A stretch of 64,000 nucleotides of DNA, from contig NZ_SJKD01000006.1 in assembly GCF_004331485.1 (NCBI RefSeq), positions 248,001 to 312,000 of the forward strand. The letters are read 5' to 3'. A program made the translations under genes and the position numbers. Origin of the DNA: Kribbella capetownensis (GTDB taxonomy: Bacteria; Actinomycetota; Actinomycetes; Propionibacteriales; Kribbellaceae). Positions 54,496-63,172 of the stretch are shown here, piece after piece (within the stretch, counting starts at the first letter, position 1; every line of letters starts with the position of its first letter). The notes under the pieces were generated by a model. The model was not told the DNA's origin. It searched no databases and saw only the letters and a program-made list of their open reading frames with translations.

Positions 54496-55166
54496 CCGGC
54501 GGTCGCCGCCGTCGAGGCGACGATGATCGTGGTGGTGACCGCGGCCTGCATCTCGGTGACCGCCTTCTTCACCGCGTCCGAGGCCCAGTCCGACTCGGCC
54601 AACTGCTTCGCCCGCTGCTTGAGCGCCTTCTTGTCCACCGCGTCCGTGACGACCTTCGGTACGACGTTCAGCGCGCTCAGCAACGCGACCAGAGCACCGG
54701 TCCGCTCGTCGGGCGTCGTACCCACCTTGAGCACGCTCTCCAGGGCGGCACGCACCCGGGCCTCGTGTCTGGCGTCCTTGGCCGGCCAGCGGGTCACCGG
54801 GAACAGACCGAGCACCCGGCCCTGGTCCGCCTCGAGCACGCCGCGGGCCGCGAGCTGCCCGAGCAGCTGGTCCCGCAGCTTCTTCGACAGGCGGCCGATC
54901 TGATCCTTCGGCCGCTTCCCGGGCTTGCCGGCGATGAACGCGAGCCGCTCGTCGAGAACGGCGTCGCCGGTCGGGCTCGGGTCGAGCACCTTCAGCCGGC
55001 CGGGCTTGGCCCCGTCACCCGCAACGGTGATGTCGATCTTCCCGAGCAGCGTCAGTTCGATCAGCACCGCACCCGCCAGCGCGTAGTCCAGACCGGGTGA
55101 TCCAGTGATCGGCTTCCCGGTCTCGTCGTCGTACAGCAGCAACAAGAGATCCTCGGCAATCAACAT
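54492..55166 (-). CDS. GPP34-family phosphoinositide-binding-like protein
   Basis: A 224-residue GPP34/GOLPH3-like protein: MLIAEDLLLLLYDDETGKPI, ALAGAVLIELTLLGKIDITV, DPSPTGDAVLDERLAF and RLSKKLRDQLLGQLAARGVL. In eukaryotes the family binds PI4P; actinobacterial versions are of unknown role. ATG 55166 is chosen because GGAGGC precedes it; the frame extends 12 codons further upstream. It converges with the acyl-CoA ligase. Confidence 0.88.
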   Translation of the reverse strand: MLIAEDLLLLLYDDETGKPITGSPGLDYALAGAVLIELTLLGKIDITVAGDGAKPGRLKVLDPSPTGDAVLDERLAFIAGKPGKRPKDQIGRLSKKLRDQLLGQLAARGVLEADQGRVLGLFPVTRWPAKDARHEARVRAALESVLKVGTTPDERTGALVALLSALNVVPKVVTDAVDKKALKQRAKQLAESDWASDAVKKAVTEMQAAVTTTIIVASTAATAG

Positions 55167-55233
55167 GCCTCCAACGTAGGCACGCCGATCCGCTACACGC
55201 ATCCGCCGCGCGGGCTACCTCCTGCGTCCGCCT

Positions 55234-56169
55234 TTAGTAGTGGTGGCCGTTGAGGACGACTGGCTCCCCCAGTTCGGCGGCGAGCTCAGTGAGGAAGTCG
55301 GGCGAGAAGTAGTACCAGTGGATCGAGCGGACCTTGCCGTCCTCGGTGCTGACGCGCATCAGGTCGTTCACCGCGGTGCTGCCGTCGCGGACGATGCGGA
55401 CGACCAGCACGGTCTCGCCCCACAGGTCCCGGACCTCCGCTGTGTAGCGGTACGGCTTGGACAGGTCGAGCGTGTGCTCGATGGACCCGTCGCGCATCTG
55501 CTCGGCGCCGTACTCCGTGAGCACTCCCATGATCTCGCTGTGCGCGTCGGCCAGGAGCAGAGCCGTCAGCCGGGGTACGTCGTACGCGTTGAACGCCTCG
55601 GCGACAGCGTCGAGCAGGCGGCGGTCCGGCGCCTCACGCACCTTGAGCGACAGCTCCCGCTCCGGTGAGTCCAGTCGGCCGCGTCCACGGTGCAGTGCGG
55701 CCTTGACCGCGCCCACGGAGGTCCGCAGTACGTCGGCCACCTCGGCGAGCGTGAAGCCGAACAGGTCCTTCAGCGCCAGTGCCGCCCGCTCCTGCGGCGA
55801 TAGCAGCGTCACGAGCTCAGCCCATGCGTCCCGGACCTCGGCGGGATCCGCTGTGGCCGGTGCGACCTGCTCCACGGCATCCACCAGGACCGGCTTCTGC
55901 CGGCGGTAGCTGTCGACGTACGCGTTGGTCGCGACGCGAAAGAGCCAGGCACGCGGGTTCGCGATCGGGCTGTGCGCTTGCGCCGCCTGGGTGAACGCTC
56001 GCGCCAGCGACTCCTGGACCAGGTCCTCGGCGTCGAAGGCATTGCCGGTCAGGCGACGGCAGTAGGCGTACAGGTCGGAGCGCAGCGGCTCCAGCCGGTC
56101 GAGGAAGTCTCTGCGCGCCTGCCGCGCGGCCCGGAGCTCGGTCAGGTCGAGTGCGTCAGTCATGGTCAT
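55234..56169 (-). CDS. ECF-type RNA polymerase sigma factor with SnoaL-like C-terminus
   Basis: A 311-residue sigma factor. Region 2 (LEPLRSDLYAYCRRLTGNAF then DAEDLVQESLARAFTQ) and region 4 (LLSPQERAALALKDLFGFTL then AEVADVLRTSVGAVKAALHR) are followed by a SnoaL-like domain (VAEAFNAYDVPRLTALLLAD; IHWYYFSPDFLTELAAELG). This fused C-terminal domain is found in several ECF families that work without a separate anti-sigma. ATG 56169 or 56163 are possible starts. An iron box lies just upstream on the other side. No partner gene is obvious. Confidence 0.87.
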   Translation of the reverse strand: MTMTDALDLTELRAARQARRDFLDRLEPLRSDLYAYCRRLTGNAFDAEDLVQESLARAFTQAAQAHSPIANPRAWLFRVATNAYVDSYRRQKPVLVDAVEQVAPATADPAEVRDAWAELVTLLSPQERAALALKDLFGFTLAEVADVLRTSVGAVKAALHRGRGRLDSPERELSLKVREAPDRRLLDAVAEAFNAYDVPRLTALLLADAHSEIMGVLTEYGAEQMRDGSIEHTLDLSKPYRYTAEVRDLWGETVLVVRIVRDGSTAVNDLMRVSTEDGKVRSIHWYYFSPDFLTELAAELGEPVVLNGHHY

Positions 56170-56236
56170 ACCAGTCTGGACGGCTGTGGGCGCCGCCAGG
56201 ATACGGGCCGGTTTCGATGCAGAGTCAGCTATCAAG

Positions 56237-56255
56237 TAAGGTAAGCCTTAGCTAA
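56237..56255. promoter_or_regulatory. Iron box (IdeR/DmdR-type operator)
   Basis: TAAGGTAAGCCTTAGCTAA matches the IdeR/DmdR consensus TTAGGTTAGGCTAACCTAA at 14 of 19 positions. It lies 33 bases before the siderophore acyltransferase gene and 68 bases upstream of the sigma-factor start. Confidence 0.75.
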
Positions 56256-56287
56256 GCAGGTTCGCCCACCTCGAAAGCAGATCCGTC

Positions 56288-56875
56288 ATGACCAGAGCAC
56301 TGCCCGAGCCGACGTACCGGCGCTTCGTCGCCGGCATCGGCACCCTCAGCCTCCGGCCGTTCGACCTGACCGAGGACGTCACCACCCTGCATGGCTGGGT
56401 CACCCAGCCCTACGCCCGCTACTGGGGGCTGCTGACCGCGTCCCGTGCGGACGTGTACGCGGAGTACCTCCGGATCGAACGGTCCGGCCACCACCGCGCG
56501 TTCCTCGGCGAGCACGACGGCCGGCCCGCGTTCCTGATGGAGCGCTACGAACCGGCGTACGACGCGGTCGGCGGAACGTACGACGTGGCGCCGGGCGACA
56601 TCGGCATGCACGTGCTGGTCGCGCCGCCGGTCGCGCGGATCTCCGGCTTCACGGGCGCTGTCTTCGAGACGATCCTGGACAGCCTGTTCCGTGACCCGCT
56701 GGTCGATCGGATCGTGGTCGAGCCGGATGTCCGCAACACCAAGATCCAGGCCCTCAACGAGCGGATGGGGTTCCGCAAGCACAGCATCGTGGACCTGCCC
56801 GACAAGCAGGCCTGGCTGAGTTTCTGTACCCGCGACCAGTACGCCGAGGCGACCCGGATGAACGAGGCGGGCTGA
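56288..56875 (+). CDS. Siderophore N-acyltransferase (GNAT, IucB/DesC-like)
   Basis: A 195-residue GNAT-fold protein: YWGLLTASRADVYAEYLRIE and AFLMERYEPAYDAVGG, then GDIGMHVLVAPP, RIVVEPDVRNTKIQALNERM and LPDKQAWLSFCTRDQYAE are typical of IucB/DesC-type N-acyltransferases that acylate N-hydroxy amines. It sits immediately before the NIS synthetase (start one base after its stop) and behind an iron box. The expected decarboxylase and monooxygenase genes are not in the window. Confidence 0.85.
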   Translation: MTRALPEPTYRRFVAGIGTLSLRPFDLTEDVTTLHGWVTQPYARYWGLLTASRADVYAEYLRIERSGHHRAFLGEHDGRPAFLMERYEPAYDAVGGTYDVAPGDIGMHVLVAPPVARISGFTGAVFETILDSLFRDPLVDRIVVEPDVRNTKIQALNERMGFRKHSIVDLPDKQAWLSFCTRDQYAEATRMNEAG

Positions 56876-56876
56876 C

Positions 56877-58592
56877 ATGACCGATCACCTGAACCCTGAG
56901 GCGTGGGCCGTCGTCAACCGTGCGCTGGTGCGTAAGGCTCTGGCGGAGTTCATCCACGAACGAATCCTCGAACCCGTTGCCACAGACAACGGATACGCGG
57001 TCGGCCGGTACGAGTTCTCGGCGCGGCTGTATCCCTTGAACCATTGGCAGATCGACGCCGTCTCGCGCTCCGACGGGGGCGCGGTGGACGCGCTCGACTT
57101 CATCACCGAATTCCACCAGCGGCTCGGGATCGGCGCCGACATGTTGCCGGTGTACCTCGAGGAGATCAGCAGCACGCTGGCGAGTGCGGCGTACAAGCTG
57201 TCCAAGCCGGACCTGACCGCGGCCGACCTGGTCACCGCGGACTTTCAGACGATCGAGGCCGCGATGACCGAGGGGCACCCGTGCTTCGTCGCGAACAACG
57301 GGCGGCTCGGGTTCGGTGTCACCGACTACCTCGCGTTCGCGCCGGAGACGGGTGCGGCGGTGCGGCTGACGTGGATCGCCGTACGCAAGGATCGCGCCAC
57401 GGTCTCGCACAGCAGTTCCATCACGTACGACGAACTGCTGCGGGATGAGCTCGGGGACGACGTACTGCGTGAGTTCGCCGCGCGGATCGTGACGGCGGGG
57501 TGTGTGCCGGCGGACTACGTCTACCTGCCGGTGCATCCGTGGCAGTGGGAGAACAAGACGTCGATCACGTTCGCGGCCGACATCGCGCAGCGACACATCA
57601 TCCTGGTCGGGTCGAGTGCGGACGAGTACCAGCCGCAGCAGTCGATCCGGACGTTCTTCAACCGGTCGCAGCCGTCGCGGCACTACGTGAAGACGGCATT
57701 GTCGGTGCTGAACATGGGCTTCATGCGTGGGCTGTCCCCGACGTACATGGCTGCCACGCCGGCGATCAACGACTGGGTGTTCGACCTGGTCGAGAACGAT
57801 CTTGTCCTGAAGCGGTACGGCTTCTCGATACTGCGCGAGATCGCGGCGGCCGGGTATCACAACCGGTACTACGAGGCCGCGACGCAGCCGACGTCGCCGT
57901 ACCGGAAGATGCTGTCGGCGTTGTGGCGGGAGAGCCCGCTGCCGGCGCTGGAGTCGGGCGAACGGCTGGCCACGATGGCGAGCCTGCTGCACGTCGACCG
58001 GCATAATTCGTCCCTGGCTGCGGCTCTGATCCGCGCGTCGGGGCTGGCGCCGGCGGACTGGCTGCGGGCGTACGCCGACGCGTACCTGATCCCGTTGGTG
58101 CACAGCTTCTACGCGTACGAACTGGTGTTCATGCCGCACGGCGAGAACCTGATCCTGGTACTGCGGGACGCCGTGCCGATCCGGGTCATCATGAAGGACA
58201 TCGCCGAGGAGATCGCGGTGATGGACCCGGAGACGCCGCTGCCGGCGGACGCCGAACGGGTCCGCGCCGAGGTCCCCGACGACGAGAAGCTCCTGTCGAT
58301 CTTCACCGACATCTTCGACTGCATCTTCCGGTTCTTGTCCCCGCTCCTGGACCGCGAAGGTCTGCTGACGCCGGCCGAGTTCTGGTCCGTGGTCAGCGAC
58401 TCGATCCGCGACTACCAGGCCGCGACCCCCGAGTTGGCCGCGGCGTTCGCGAAGTACGACATCTTCGCCCCGACCTTCGCGCTGTCCTGCCTGAACCGCC
58501 TGCAACTCCGCAACAACCAGCAAATGGTCGACCTCACCGACGTCGCCGGCTCCCTCCAGTTCGCCGGCACCCTGCACAACCCGATCAGCTGA
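56877..58592 (+). CDS. NIS siderophore synthetase, IucA/IucC family
   Basis: A 571-residue NRPS-independent siderophore synthetase (IucA/IucC-FhuF-like, close in layout to DesD). HSSSITYDELLRDELGDDV, LPVHPWQWENKTSITFAADI, QQSIRTFFNRSQPSRHYVKT and NMGFMRGLSPTYMAATPAIN are core ATP/carboxylate-binding motifs; the C-terminal half holds YAYELVFMPHGENLILVLRD (ferric-reductase-like region). It couples carboxylates with hydroxamate amines. Type A, B or C cannot be assigned from sequence alone. Confidence 0.92.
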   Translation: MTDHLNPEAWAVVNRALVRKALAEFIHERILEPVATDNGYAVGRYEFSARLYPLNHWQIDAVSRSDGGAVDALDFITEFHQRLGIGADMLPVYLEEISSTLASAAYKLSKPDLTAADLVTADFQTIEAAMTEGHPCFVANNGRLGFGVTDYLAFAPETGAAVRLTWIAVRKDRATVSHSSSITYDELLRDELGDDVLREFAARIVTAGCVPADYVYLPVHPWQWENKTSITFAADIAQRHIILVGSSADEYQPQQSIRTFFNRSQPSRHYVKTALSVLNMGFMRGLSPTYMAATPAINDWVFDLVENDLVLKRYGFSILREIAAAGYHNRYYEAATQPTSPYRKMLSALWRESPLPALESGERLATMASLLHVDRHNSSLAAALIRASGLAPADWLRAYADAYLIPLVHSFYAYELVFMPHGENLILVLRDAVPIRVIMKDIAEEIAVMDPETPLPADAERVRAEVPDDEKLLSIFTDIFDCIFRFLSPLLDREGLLTPAEFWSVVSDSIRDYQAATPELAAAFAKYDIFAPTFALSCLNRLQLRNNQQMVDLTDVAGSLQFAGTLHNPIS

Positions 58593-58755
58593 CCCGGACG
58601 CCAGTCACTCACCAACCGTCGGCGCTCCCGCTGGTCCACGCTCGCACGGACCGTGTCTGCGCGTCCTGGCTCACGTTGGTGAGTGCTGGGGGTCCGCACC
58701 ACTCGGTTGTGGACAACTTCCGCGGCGGTACGGCGGAATCCGTCACGCTGGTGGG

Positions 58756-59256
58756 GTGATCAGCCAACAGTTAGCCGAGACGCCTCGGGACGGGAGGCGC
58801 TACGAGATCGTCGCTGGGCGCCTGCTGACCACCGGCGCCCAACCGCCCGCGCACCACGCCGCGGTGACCGCTCTGATGATCCACCTCAAGACATCTTGCC
58901 CGCCCGACCTGATGGTCGCCGTCGGCTCGCTCGCCTTCCGCCCCACCCGGGACACGACCCTCCGCCCCGACATCCTCGTGTGTCCCCGCGACTACACCGG
59001 CGTAGACCCACCACTCCTGGCCGTCGAGGTCGTCTCACCCTCCACCCGAACCACCGACGTCGTCCTCAAACGCGCCCTCTACGAGACCCACCGCATCCCG
59101 TCGTACTGGCTCCTCGACCCCACCCACCAAGAACTCACCCTCCTCACCCTCACCCCCACCGGCTACACCTGCCAAACAGTCCTCCAATCCGAAGAAACCT
59201 TCCACACCACCCACCCGTTCCCCCTCACCCTCACCCCCTCGCAGCTACTGGGATGA
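58756..59256 (+). CDS. Uma2-family (DUF820) nuclease-fold protein
   Basis: A 166-residue PD-(D/E)XK fold protein with conserved D72 (PDILVCPRD), E91 (LLAVEVVSPSTR) and K105 (DVVLKRALYE), followed by IPSYWLLDP. These are the Uma2/DUF820 catalytic residues, intact here. GTG 58756 follows GGTGGG. A tandem relative follows at 59324. The cellular role is unknown; the family is spread widely and often duplicated. Confidence 0.85.
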   Translation: MISQQLAETPRDGRRYEIVAGRLLTTGAQPPAHHAAVTALMIHLKTSCPPDLMVAVGSLAFRPTRDTTLRPDILVCPRDYTGVDPPLLAVEVVSPSTRTTDVVLKRALYETHRIPSYWLLDPTHQELTLLTLTPTGYTCQTVLQSEETFHTTHPFPLTLTPSQLLG

Positions 59257-59323
59257 GGGGGCATTCAAGGGCAGATCCCCATCTGCCCTTACACAACCTC
59301 GATCCCGCCGCCAGGGTGCTCGC

Positions 59324-59881
59324 ATGAGAGACATCGATGTCGTGAATGCCCTACGCCCGTCGCAGCCGGGCGCCTTCACTCCGTCCGACCTCGACGAGGT
59401 CCCCGAGGACGTCGTCCGTTGTGAGCTGGTCGACGGCTCGCTGGTGGTGCGTCGTCCGCCGTCGCCGTCTCATCAGGCCGTGCTGCTGGAGCTGGCATGC
59501 ACCTTGCGGTCCATCTGCCCTGAGCAACTGCAGGTCCTTCCGGCGCCGGTCCGGTTCGAACCTGCCGCCGGACTCTCGTTGCTTCCGGACATCCTCGTGT
59601 GTCATCGCGATGACGTCGGTGACCGGCACGTCGAGCGGCCGTTGCTGGCGGTTGCGATCATGTCGCGCAGCACGCGAGCGCTGGACACGGGCTTCAGGCA
59701 GGCCCTCTACGACCTGTCGAAGGTGCCGTCGTACTGGATGTTCGACCCGGCCAGGCGCGCGCTGACGGTCCGCGAGTTGGTGGACGGTGAGTACGCCGAG
59801 AGAACTGTCGTCGGTGATGAGGTGTTCGAGGCGACGGCGCCGTTCGCGGTGCGGATTGTGCCGGGCGAGCTGGTTCGCTAG
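59324..59881 (+). CDS. Uma2-family paralogue lacking catalytic residues
   Basis: A 185-residue Uma2-like protein with D89 (PDILVCHRD) kept, but the E of the LAVEVxSPSTR motif is A111 (LAVAIMSRSTR) and the following lysine is R125 (DTGFRQALYD). The later YWMFDP and VRIVPGELVR segments are normal. It is likely inactive as a nuclease or has another function. ATG 59324 is used. Its stop overlaps the adnB stop by CTAG. Confidence 0.8.
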   Translation: MRDIDVVNALRPSQPGAFTPSDLDEVPEDVVRCELVDGSLVVRRPPSPSHQAVLLELACTLRSICPEQLQVLPAPVRFEPAAGLSLLPDILVCHRDDVGDRHVERPLLAVAIMSRSTRALDTGFRQALYDLSKVPSYWMFDPARRALTVRELVDGEYAERTVVGDEVFEATAPFAVRIVPGELVR

Positions 59882-62800
59882 CCGTTCAGGAGGTTGATCA
59901 GCTCTTGTTTGGTGGGGAGGTTTGGGGGGCGGACTATGTCGGCTTGGCGGACGTAGTAGAAGGCGGCGGTGACCTGGTCGAGGGGGATGTTCATGAGCTC
60001 TGACCAGGCGACTCGGTAGATGGCGAGTTGGAGGGGGTCGGCCGTCTCGTTGCGGGTGGTCTTCCAGTCGATCACGTCGTACCCGCGGGATCCGTCGGGC
60101 CGGACCACCTGATAGACGGCGTCGATGCGGCCGCGGACGACCCGGCCGCCGATGGCCAGCGCGAACGGAGCCTCGATCTCGTACGGCGTGGTCTCGCCGT
60201 ACGGTCCGATGCGGAATGCGTCCATCAGCTCGGTGAGGTCGGTGTCGTCGACGATGTCCTCGTCCGCGGCGCCAGGCAGGTCGTCGGGGTCGAGCAGGAG
60301 TTGCTGCCCGAAGTAGCTCTCCACCCAGGCATGGAAGCGAGTGCCGAAACGCGCCGCCCGGTTGGGCTTGCGCGGCATCGGCCGAGCCAGCTCCGACGCC
60401 AGCCCGTCCGGGTCCTTCGCGAGCCGCATCACCTGGGTCGCCGACAGCGCGGCCGGCAGCTCGACGTCGTACGCCTTCCGGCTCCGGCTTTCCCTTGCCT
60501 CTGACAACAATCGCTCGATCTCGGAGTCCCAGCGTGCGACCGTCGCCTGCTCGTCCAGCAGCAGCGACTCCTCCGCCTCGGTCGACGGACCCTCCGCCCG
60601 CGAGCGCTGCACCAACTCCACCGCTTCCAGGCGGTGTTGGTACGACTCCGTGTCGTACGGCGTCGGCCACGGCGCCTGCGTCTGCTCGGCGAGCTCCGGG
60701 TTCTCCTCGGTCAGCTCAGGCTGCTCGGCCCACGAAATCACCCGGTCACCGGCGTGCTTCTTCAGAGTCTCCAGATACGACGAGGGGCCGCGCGGGCGCT
60801 TCTGCGTCGGTCCCCACCAGTGTCCGGTGGCGACCAGAATCTCCTTCGCACGGGTGAAGGCGACGTACCCGAGACGCCTCTCCTCCAGCGCGTTCACGCC
60901 CTTGCACTCGTCGGTGAACGCCTTCAGGCCGGCGTTGGACAGGTCGTGGATGTCGGGCAGCGTGTCGGCGTCACCGCGCAACGGCCACGGCAGCACCTTC
61001 GCGTTCGTCGTCCATTTGTCCCGGCCGCGGTCCGACGGGAACACCTTCTGCACCAGGGTCGGCACGAACACGATCGGCCACTCCAGGCCTTTCGACCGGT
61101 GCGTGGTGAGCAGCTTCACCGAGTCCGCCTCACTCGGTACGGCGAGGTCGAGGCCGGCGGCGTACTCCTCCTCGGCGGCCAGATAGGCCAGCAGGCCGTC
61201 GAGCGATCCGTCCGACTCGGTGGAGACGAAGTTGCCGACGGCATCCAAGAACGCGGCGAGGTGGTCGCGACGGCCCGAGTCGACGTGGTCGGGCGTCGCG
61301 GTCAGCTCGACGTCGAGGCCGATGGTGCTGATGACGCGTCGTACCAGGTCGAGCAGCGGCTCCCCGGCGTGGTTGCGTAGCTCGCGCAACTCGATGGACA
61401 GTTCCTTGAAGCGAACCATCGCCTCCGGCGAGTACCCCCAGGCGTCCGGTCCTGGATCGTCGACCGCCTCGGCCAGGGAGATCACCTCGGTCGAGTCCAT
61501 CCCGGCGACGGCCGCGTCGAGTGCGGCGAGCAGGTCGTCCGCGTCCGGGCGGTCGCCGGTGTCGGCGAGCGCGCGGGACCGATTCGCCAGCAGGGCGAGG
61601 TCGCGGTGCCCGATCCGGTAGCGCGGGCCGGTGAGGATCCGGAGCATCGCGGCGTTCGCGGTCAGGTCGTTGACCGCCTGCAGGGTGGCGACGACGTCGA
61701 CGACCTCGGGCAGCGCGAGGAGTCCGCCGAGACCGACGACCTCGACCGGGACCTTGCGGGCGATCAGCGCTTCGTGCACCGCGCTGAGGTCGACGTTCGT
61801 CCGCATCAGGATGCCGATGTCCTTCCACCGGCGGTTCGGGGTGCGGTGCGCGGCGACGATCGCGTCGGCGACCCACTCGATCTCCTGCGAGCGCGTCTCG
61901 AACAGGCCGACCGTGATCGCGCCCTCGGGTGCGTTCTCCGGGGCTTCGAGTGGGATCACGCCGGGGTGCTGCTCGTACAACTCGGTGGCGTGCTGGTTCG
62001 CGGCGGCCAGGATGCGGCTGCCACAGCGCCGGTTGACGCTCAGCACATACCGATGGGCGGGCGTGCCGTCCGCGTTCGGGAAGTGCTCGGGGAACTCGTC
62101 CAGGTTGGCGACGGACGCGCCGCGCCAGCCGTAGATCGCCTGGCACGGATCGCCGACCGCGGTGACGGGGTGACCGCGGCCGTGCTCGACATCCGGGCCG
62201 GCGAACAACGCGGTGAGCATCCGGCGCTGCGAGACCGAGGTGTCCTGGTACTCGTCGAGCAGGACGACCTTGTACCGCGAGCGCTCGGCGACCGCGACCT
62301 CCGGGCACTCCTCGGCCAGCCGCGCACCGAGCGCCATCTGATCGGCGAAGTCGACGACGCCGCGCTCCCCCTTGTAGGCCTGGTACTCCTCGACCAGCTG
62401 CAGGATCTCGCCTCGCTTCAGCGCGGTCTCCGCGAGCTTGCGCACCTCGACCGTCTGCTTCCGCGCCGCCGCCACCTCTTGTCGTACTGCCTCGTCATGA
62501 TCGCGTACGTCGTCCGCCCGGAGCAGGTGGTCCGCGAGCTCACCGTCGAGCGCGAGCAGGCTGTTGACGAGCGTGGGCACGTGATGCGAGGCGAAGCGGA
62601 TCGGCCCGGCAGACCGCCGTACGACGCGGCCCGCGAGCTGGAACCGGGTCGCGTCGGCCAGGACTCGGGCGTCTGGCTCGAGCCCGAGACGGAGGCCGTG
62701 CTCGGCGATCAGCGTGCCGGCGAAGGCGTGGTACGTCGAGACGACCGGCTCGCCAGGCTCCTCGGGCTCCCAGTTCGGGATGTTGCTGCGGAGGTGGGCG

Positions 62801-63117
62801 GCGAGGATCGGGGGCTGGTCCTTCGGCAGGGTCGATCCGAGCACGCCGGCCTTGGTCAGATCGTCACGGATCTTCACGTCGAGCTCGTTCGCCGCCTTCT
62901 TCGTGAACGTCAGCCCGAGCACTTCCTCCGGCAGCACCTGCCCGGTGCAGATCAACCACACCACCCGAGCCGCCATCGCCGTCGTCTTCCCGGACCCGGC
63001 GCCCGCCACGATCACCCCAGGCGCCAACGGCGCCGTAATCGCCGCCAGTTGCTGATCACTGAACGGAATCCCCAGTAGTTCACACAACTCAGCAGTCGAG
63101 TTCAGCTGAGCGCGCAT
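59878..63117 (-). CDS. adnB: AdnB-type helicase-nuclease subunit
   Basis: A 1079-residue UvrD-type motor with C-terminal nuclease: Walker A GAGSGKT (39-45), DEYQD (Walker B), GYVAFTRAKEILVATGHWWG (motif VI) and the PD-(D/E)XK nuclease motif DVIDWKTTRNE near the C-terminus. It corresponds to Rv3201c, the AdnB subunit of the AdnAB end-resection complex. ATG 63117 is chosen; a long upstream frame is low-complexity. It lies 55 bases after the upstream adnA-like gene. Confidence 0.85.
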   Translation of the reverse strand: MRAQLNSTAELCELLGIPFSDQQLAAITAPLAPGVIVAGAGSGKTTAMAARVVWLICTGQVLPEEVLGLTFTKKAANELDVKIRDDLTKAGVLGSTLPKDQPPILAAHLRSNIPNWEPEEPGEPVVSTYHAFAGTLIAEHGLRLGLEPDARVLADATRFQLAGRVVRRSAGPIRFASHHVPTLVNSLLALDGELADHLLRADDVRDHDEAVRQEVAAARKQTVEVRKLAETALKRGEILQLVEEYQAYKGERGVVDFADQMALGARLAEECPEVAVAERSRYKVVLLDEYQDTSVSQRRMLTALFAGPDVEHGRGHPVTAVGDPCQAIYGWRGASVANLDEFPEHFPNADGTPAHRYVLSVNRRCGSRILAAANQHATELYEQHPGVIPLEAPENAPEGAITVGLFETRSQEIEWVADAIVAAHRTPNRRWKDIGILMRTNVDLSAVHEALIARKVPVEVVGLGGLLALPEVVDVVATLQAVNDLTANAAMLRILTGPRYRIGHRDLALLANRSRALADTGDRPDADDLLAALDAAVAGMDSTEVISLAEAVDDPGPDAWGYSPEAMVRFKELSIELRELRNHAGEPLLDLVRRVISTIGLDVELTATPDHVDSGRRDHLAAFLDAVGNFVSTESDGSLDGLLAYLAAEEEYAAGLDLAVPSEADSVKLLTTHRSKGLEWPIVFVPTLVQKVFPSDRGRDKWTTNAKVLPWPLRGDADTLPDIHDLSNAGLKAFTDECKGVNALEERRLGYVAFTRAKEILVATGHWWGPTQKRPRGPSSYLETLKKHAGDRVISWAEQPELTEENPELAEQTQAPWPTPYDTESYQHRLEAVELVQRSRAEGPSTEAEESLLLDEQATVARWDSEIERLLSEARESRSRKAYDVELPAALSATQVMRLAKDPDGLASELARPMPRKPNRAARFGTRFHAWVESYFGQQLLLDPDDLPGAADEDIVDDTDLTELMDAFRIGPYGETTPYEIEAPFALAIGGRVVRGRIDAVYQVVRPDGSRGYDVIDWKTTRNETADPLQLAIYRVAWSELMNIPLDQVTAAFYYVRQADIVRPPNLPTKQELINLLNG

Positions 63118-63172
63118 CAGCAGACCCGCTTGTCGGAGCAGGTCGGGCCAGCAGGGTCGGGGTGGGCGTGCA

